Notes under the pieces: generated by a model
Databases searched by the model: none
Seen by the model: only the letters and a program-made list of their open reading frames with translations
Told to the model about the DNA's origin: nothing
Position numbers and translations under genes: made by a program
Source: Rhodococcus maanshanensis NBRC 100610
GTDB taxonomy: Bacteria; Actinomycetota; Actinomycetes; Mycobacteriales; Mycobacteriaceae
Assembly (NCBI RefSeq): GCF_001894865.1
Contig: NZ_BCXA01000022.1
Location: 30,132 to 94,131, forward strand
Length of the DNA stretch: 64,000 nt
Direction: 5' to 3'
In this document: positions 60,414-64,000 of the stretch, piece after piece
Numbering within the stretch: position 1 is the stretch's first letter
Layout of the letters: every line of letters starts with the position of its first letter

Positions 60414-61193
60414 TCATTTGACGGTGACCAGATCGGGGCTGGAGATGTCGTACACCTTGCCCGGTTGACCGAGCAACGGCAGCGCGATGGCGGACTTGCG
60501 TTCGGTGTTCTCGACGCTCCCCCACACCAGCTGCCGCCCGTCGAGCAGGGTGACCCGGATATCGGAGATGGAGCCGGCCGCGATCTCCCCGACCTGGGCC
60601 CGCAGCGGCGGCGGCATCGAGGTGAGCACCTTCAAGGCATCGACCGTCACCGGATCCTCCAGACCGGGCCGCCCGACCTTCAGCCGCGGCACCCCCGGCG
60701 GCGGCGGTTCGATCGCATAGGCGACCGCGCCCGCGTCCATCAGGTGGGTGCCCTCCGGAGTGTCGTAGAAGACCGCTGGTGCCCGTTCGACCACGGTGAC
60801 CCGCACCGTGGACGGATACCGACGTTCGACCCGCGCATGATCGACCTTGGGTATCGCGGCAACCCTCCTGGCGGCCGCGTCGACGTCGACCTGCAGCAGC
60901 GGCTTGCCGGTCGGGATGGCGAGAGCCGTCAGGACCTCGTCGCTCGGGACGCCGACGTTGCCGACCACCGAGATCTTGCGCACCGAGAGCACCGGGGTGA
61001 ACCAGGCCGCCGCGACGAGGCCGACCAGCACGACGACCGAGAGGGCGATGATCAACGGCCGCTTCCGACCACGCGGGCGGGTGACCCGACGAGTCTTCCT
61101 CGCGGCTCGCTTGCTGCCCTTGCGGTCGGGGCCTGCGGCGCGCTCCTCGCCCACGGCAGTGGGGCGCGCGCGACCCGGACTGTCCGTCGTCAC
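60414..61193 (-). CDS. ftsQ: Cell division protein FtsQ
   Basis: A 259-residue bitopic divisome protein. A basic cytoplasmic tail (about 1-45, rich in RKR clusters) precedes one transmembrane helix (about 46-65). The POTRA domain begins near 70 ([20 protein letters not shown]), and the beta domain runs to the end. It links FtsW/FtsI to the FtsB/L complex. The GTG overlaps the murC stop (GTGA). Its sequence is typical in length. Confidence 0.95.
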   Translation of the reverse strand: MTTDSPGRARPTAVGEERAAGPDRKGSKRAARKTRRVTRPRGRKRPLIIALSVVVLVGLVAAAWFTPVLSVRKISVVGNVGVPSDEVLTALAIPTGKPLLQVDVDAAARRVAAIPKVDHARVERRYPSTVRVTVVERAPAVFYDTPEGTHLMDAGAVAYAIEPPPPGVPRLKVGRPGLEDPVTVDALKVLTSMPPPLRAQVGEIAAGSISDIRVTLLDGRQLVWGSVENTERKSAIALPLLGQPGKVYDISSPDLVTVK

Positions 61194-62671
61194 CGCGGTC
61201 GGCCCGCGGCGGGTGTGGCCCCGAGGGCGCCGAGGATCTCCTTGCCGAGCATGGTCACGTCGCCCGCGCCCATGGTGATCACGATGTCGCCGGACCGCGC
61301 GAGCGCGGCGATCTGCCGGGGGGCGAGCGAGAGATCCGGCTGGTAGTGCACCGGCTTGGTGACCGCCTGCGCGACCAGCGCGCCGCTGACCCCTGGCAGG
61401 GGCTCCTCCCGCGCGCCGTACACGTCCAGCACCACCACCTCGTCCGCGAGGTCGAGAGCGGCACCGAACTCCTCGGCGAACGCCAGCGTCCGTGAGTACA
61501 GGTGCGGCTGGAAGACCACGATCACCCGGCCGTTCGCCGATTCGGTTCCCGGCCTGACCAATTCGCGGGCCGCCCCGAGCACGACGCGGACCTCGGTGGG
61601 GTGATGGGCGTAGTCGTCGAACACCCGCACGCCGTTCTCGCGGCCGGTGGACTGGAAACGCCGATGCACGCCGCCGAACCCGGCGATGCCCTCGATGACC
61701 TCCTCGACCGGCGCCCCCACCTCGCGCGCCGCGAGGATCGCACCCATCGCATTGAGCGCCATGTGCCTGCCCGGTACCGCCAATCGCAGTGTGCGCGCGC
61801 CTTCTTCGCCGGAGAGTTCGAACTCCGCGACGCCCCCGGTGTCGCGGGCCTGCCAGCTCAGCAGGCGCGCACCGAGCTCGATCCCCTCCACCGAGACGTC
61901 ACCGCTGCCGTAGCCGAGAACCCGGACGCCGGGCAGCTCGCGCGCGGCCACCCGCTGCGCCAGCGCCGCCGAGCCCGGGTCGTCCAGGCACACCACCAGG
62001 AGGCCACCGGGGGCGATCCGCTCGGCGAAGTCGTCGAAGACCTGGACGTAGGCGTCGGTGGTCCCGAAGTAGTCGAGGTGATCGGCCTCGACATTGGTCA
62101 CGATCACCACGTCGGGGTCGTACTGCAGCAGCGAGCCGTCGCTCTCGTCGGCCTCCGCCACGAAGACGTCCCCGCTGCCGTGATGGGCGTTGGTGCCCGC
62201 CTCGTTGAGCTCGCCGCCGACCGCGAACGACGGGTCGACACCGCAGTGCTGCAGGGAGACCACGAGCATGGAGGTGGTCGAGGTCTTGCCGTGCGTGCCC
62301 GCGACCAGCAGCGTGCGCTGGCCGTGCATCAGGGAGGCGAGGACGGCCGGGCGCAGCAGCACCGGGATGCCGCGCTCGCGCGCCGCCACGAGCTCCGGGT
62401 TGTCCTTCGGGATGGCCGCGTGCGTGGTCACCACGACCGTCGGGCCGCCGGGCAGCAGGTCGAGCGCACCCGCGTCGTGCCCGATCCGGACCTGGGCGCC
62501 GCGGGCCCGCAGCGCGAGCACCCCACGGCTCTCCTTGGCATCCGAACCGGACACCTGGCCGCCCCTGGCCAGCAGGATCCTGGCGATGCCGGACATACCG
62601 GCGCCGCCGATGCCGACCATGTGGACTCGCTGCAATTCGGGGGGCAACTGCGCCCCGCGCACCTCGGTCAT
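61190..62671 (-). CDS. murC: UDP-N-acetylmuramate--L-alanine ligase
   Basis: A 493-residue ATP-dependent ligase adding the first amino acid to UDP-MurNAc. The N-terminal Rossmann loop is GIGGAGMSG (about 20-28), and the ATP loop GTHGKTS is at 125-131. [12 protein letters not shown] is the Mur-ligase metal-binding motif. The ATG overlaps the murG stop (ATGA). Cytoplasmic. Domain order and length are standard. Confidence 0.97.
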   Translation of the reverse strand: MTEVRGAQLPPELQRVHMVGIGGAGMSGIARILLARGGQVSGSDAKESRGVLALRARGAQVRIGHDAGALDLLPGGPTVVVTTHAAIPKDNPELVAARERGIPVLLRPAVLASLMHGQRTLLVAGTHGKTSTTSMLVVSLQHCGVDPSFAVGGELNEAGTNAHHGSGDVFVAEADESDGSLLQYDPDVVIVTNVEADHLDYFGTTDAYVQVFDDFAERIAPGGLLVVCLDDPGSAALAQRVAARELPGVRVLGYGSGDVSVEGIELGARLLSWQARDTGGVAEFELSGEEGARTLRLAVPGRHMALNAMGAILAAREVGAPVEEVIEGIAGFGGVHRRFQSTGRENGVRVFDDYAHHPTEVRVVLGAARELVRPGTESANGRVIVVFQPHLYSRTLAFAEEFGAALDLADEVVVLDVYGAREEPLPGVSGALVAQAVTKPVHYQPDLSLAPRQIAALARSGDIVITMGAGDVTMLGKEILGALGATPAAGRPR

Positions 62672-63873
62672 CGACCGCCCTCCGACCTCTCCGACTGCCC
62701 CGACACCCCGAGTCCCTTCGCCACCTCGAGCACGATCCGGGCCACCGCATCCGCCGCGTCCCTGTGCCCGGCATCGGCGGCGGACCTGCCCATCACGCTC
62801 AGCCGGGCGGCATCGCCCAGCAACGGCACCACCGTATCCGCCACGAACTGCGGGGTGAGGTCCGCGTCGGCGACGATCATGCCACCGCCCGCCCGCACCA
62901 GCGGCTTGGCGTTGAGCTCCTGCTCACCGTTGCCGTGCGGCAGCGGCACGTAGACCGCGGGCATGCCGACCGCGGAGACCTCCGCGACGGTCATCGCCCC
63001 CGAGCGGCAGATCGCGGCATCGGCTGCCGCGTACGCCAGGTCCATCCGGGACAGATACGGCACGGCGACGTACGGCGCGGCCGGGTTCAGCTGGGCCACC
63101 TCGAGCGTGTTCTTGGGACCGTGCGCGTGCAGCACCGAGATCCCGGCCGCGGCCAGCGCCTCGGCGGCGCCGGAGACGGCCTCGTTCAGTGAGCGCGCGC
63201 CCTGCGACCCACCGAACACCAGCAGCACCGGGCCGTCCGCGGGCAGACCGAAATGCGCACGTGCCTCGGCGCGCAGCGCGGCTCGGTCGAGCCCGGTGAT
63301 CGAGTCGCGGACGGGGATCCCCACGACCTCCGCGTCCGAGGCGCCTCGTGCGGCGACCCCCGAACCCGGCACCGCGGCGAGCACTCTGGCCGCGACCCTG
63401 GCACCGATCTTGTTCGCGATACCGGCGCTGGCGTTGGCCTCGTGGACGACGACCGGGACGCGTCGACGGCGACGGGTGAGCCCCTTGCCTGCCGCCAGGT
63501 ACGCGGGCAGTGCCACGTAGCCACCGAACCCGACGATCACGTCGGCATTCGTCTCCTCGAGCACCTCGCGGGTACGCCGCACCGAGCGGACGACCCGACC
63601 CGGAAGCCGGAGCAGATCCTTCGAAGGCTTACGCGGCAGCGGGACCGGCGGGATCAGCTCGAGGCGGTAGCCACGCTCGGGGACCAGGGTCGTCTCGAGC
63701 CCACGCTCGGTGCCGAGCGCGGTGACCGTGACGGAGGGGTCGAGCCTGCGCAGCGCGTCGGCCACCGCCATCGCGGGTTCGATGTGCCCGGCGGTCCCCC
63801 CGCCGGCGACGACGACGGACGGACCGGTGGCGGCGCGCGACGCGACGGGGGAAGTCTCTGAAGTGCCGCTCAC
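62668..63873 (-). CDS. murG: Lipid II-forming GlcNAc transferase
   Basis: A 401-residue membrane-associated GT28 enzyme that adds GlcNAc to lipid I. The N-terminal loop GGGTAGH is at 24-30, and the donor-site block is [16 protein letters not shown] followed by [16 protein letters not shown] start with AGGAG about 20 bases and GAGG about 9 bases upstream. It is followed by murC with a four-base overlap and preceded by the ftsW end. Confidence 0.96.
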   Translation of the reverse strand: MSGTSETSPVASRAATGPSVVVAGGGTAGHIEPAMAVADALRRLDPSVTVTALGTERGLETTLVPERGYRLELIPPVPLPRKPSKDLLRLPGRVVRSVRRTREVLEETNADVIVGFGGYVALPAYLAAGKGLTRRRRRVPVVVHEANASAGIANKIGARVAARVLAAVPGSGVAARGASDAEVVGIPVRDSITGLDRAALRAEARAHFGLPADGPVLLVFGGSQGARSLNEAVSGAAEALAAAGISVLHAHGPKNTLEVAQLNPAAPYVAVPYLSRMDLAYAAADAAICRSGAMTVAEVSAVGMPAVYVPLPHGNGEQELNAKPLVRAGGGMIVADADLTPQFVADTVVPLLGDAARLSVMGRSAADAGHRDAADAVARIVLEVAKGLGVSGQSERSEGGR

Positions 63874-63931
63874 CTACGAAATCCTCGCTCTCCTGCGCGG
63901 CCGTTCGACCGTCGTGTCCGCTCGTCTGATG

Positions 63932-64000
63932 CTAGTGCCCGTCCGCGTCGCGGATCCGCGCGCCGCGGGTCGGCGGCCGGCCTGCCCGCCACCGCCCGCC
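63932..64000 (-). CDS. ftsW: C-terminal end of FtsW, truncated by the window
   Basis: Position directly before murG in a dcw cluster predicts ftsW. The minus-strand frame ending in TAG at 63932 encodes an Arg/Gly-rich tail (GGRWRAGRPPTRGARIRDAD then GH) with G or C at almost every third codon position. The other two minus frames are also open here and end at 63874 or 63870, but their codon use is poorer. The assignment rests on context and composition, since no FtsW motif lies within these 69 bases. Confidence 0.55.
   Translation of the reverse strand, partial: GGRWRAGRPPTRGARIRDADGH

Overview
The window is high-GC actinobacterial DNA from a member of the Mycobacteriales. The evidence is a dcw cluster with wag31 and sepF, a T-box-controlled ileS, leaderless promoters, an MTB12-like lipoprotein, a mycofactocin-type dehydrogenase and a 13E12 HNH protein. 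Gene content and order match, in segments, what I recall of Mycobacterium tuberculosis (Rv0247c-0250c, bioAFD, treXYZ, ilvA, dnaE1, rluD-lspA, dinX, ileS, then wag31 to murG). The extra P450s and amine-catabolism genes suggest a Rhodococcus/Nocardia-like genome. That placement is inference.

Layout. 1-5.4 kb: the end of a lipase, an esterase, and an sdhCAB-type succinate dehydrogenase operon with a small conserved leader gene. 5.4-11.3 kb: two CYP125-like P450s flank the biotin genes bioA-bioF-bioD, with a BioQ-type operator between bioA and bioF. 11.4-12.6 kb: a PucR-type regulator whose repeated palindrome also lies upstream of the second P450. 12.8-21.8 kb: glycogen/trehalose genes glgX, treY and treZ, with a mycofactocin-coupled SDR and a 13E12 HNH protein inserted between treY and treZ. 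21.8-24 kb: a divergent MFS exporter/TetR pair sharing a 20-bp direct repeat. 24-26.6 kb: two secreted chymotrypsin-like proteases produced by a tandem duplication that left a dead 3' copy of the neighbouring permease gene. 26.6-33.9 kb: permease, universal stress protein, copper amine oxidase, GABA aminotransferase and aminobutyraldehyde dehydrogenase, which together make a plausible putrescine-to-succinate-semialdehyde route. 34.3-39.6 kb: a small glycine-zipper protein, ilvA, a pyruvate:quinone oxidoreductase, a deazaflavin-type oxidoreductase, a small membrane protein and a TetR. 39.7-55.4 kb: dnaE, an esterase, lspA-rluD-hypothetical-rarD, three lipoproteins, a DNA polymerase IV overlapping a TfoX-like gene, and ileS with its T-box. 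55.4-64 kb: a membrane protein, wag31, yggT, sepF, yggS, pgeF, ftsZ, ftsQ, murC, murG and the end of ftsW, tightly packed on the minus strand.

Many genes overlap by 4 or 8 bases, which implies translational coupling. At least eight genes have a TANNNT -10 hexamer 6-7 bases before the start codon, which implies leaderless transcripts. I see no tRNA, rRNA, CRISPR array, insertion sequence, prophage or recognisable defence system. The least ordinary features are the P450-biotin adjacency, the three-copy PucR-linked palindrome and the protease/permease duplication.
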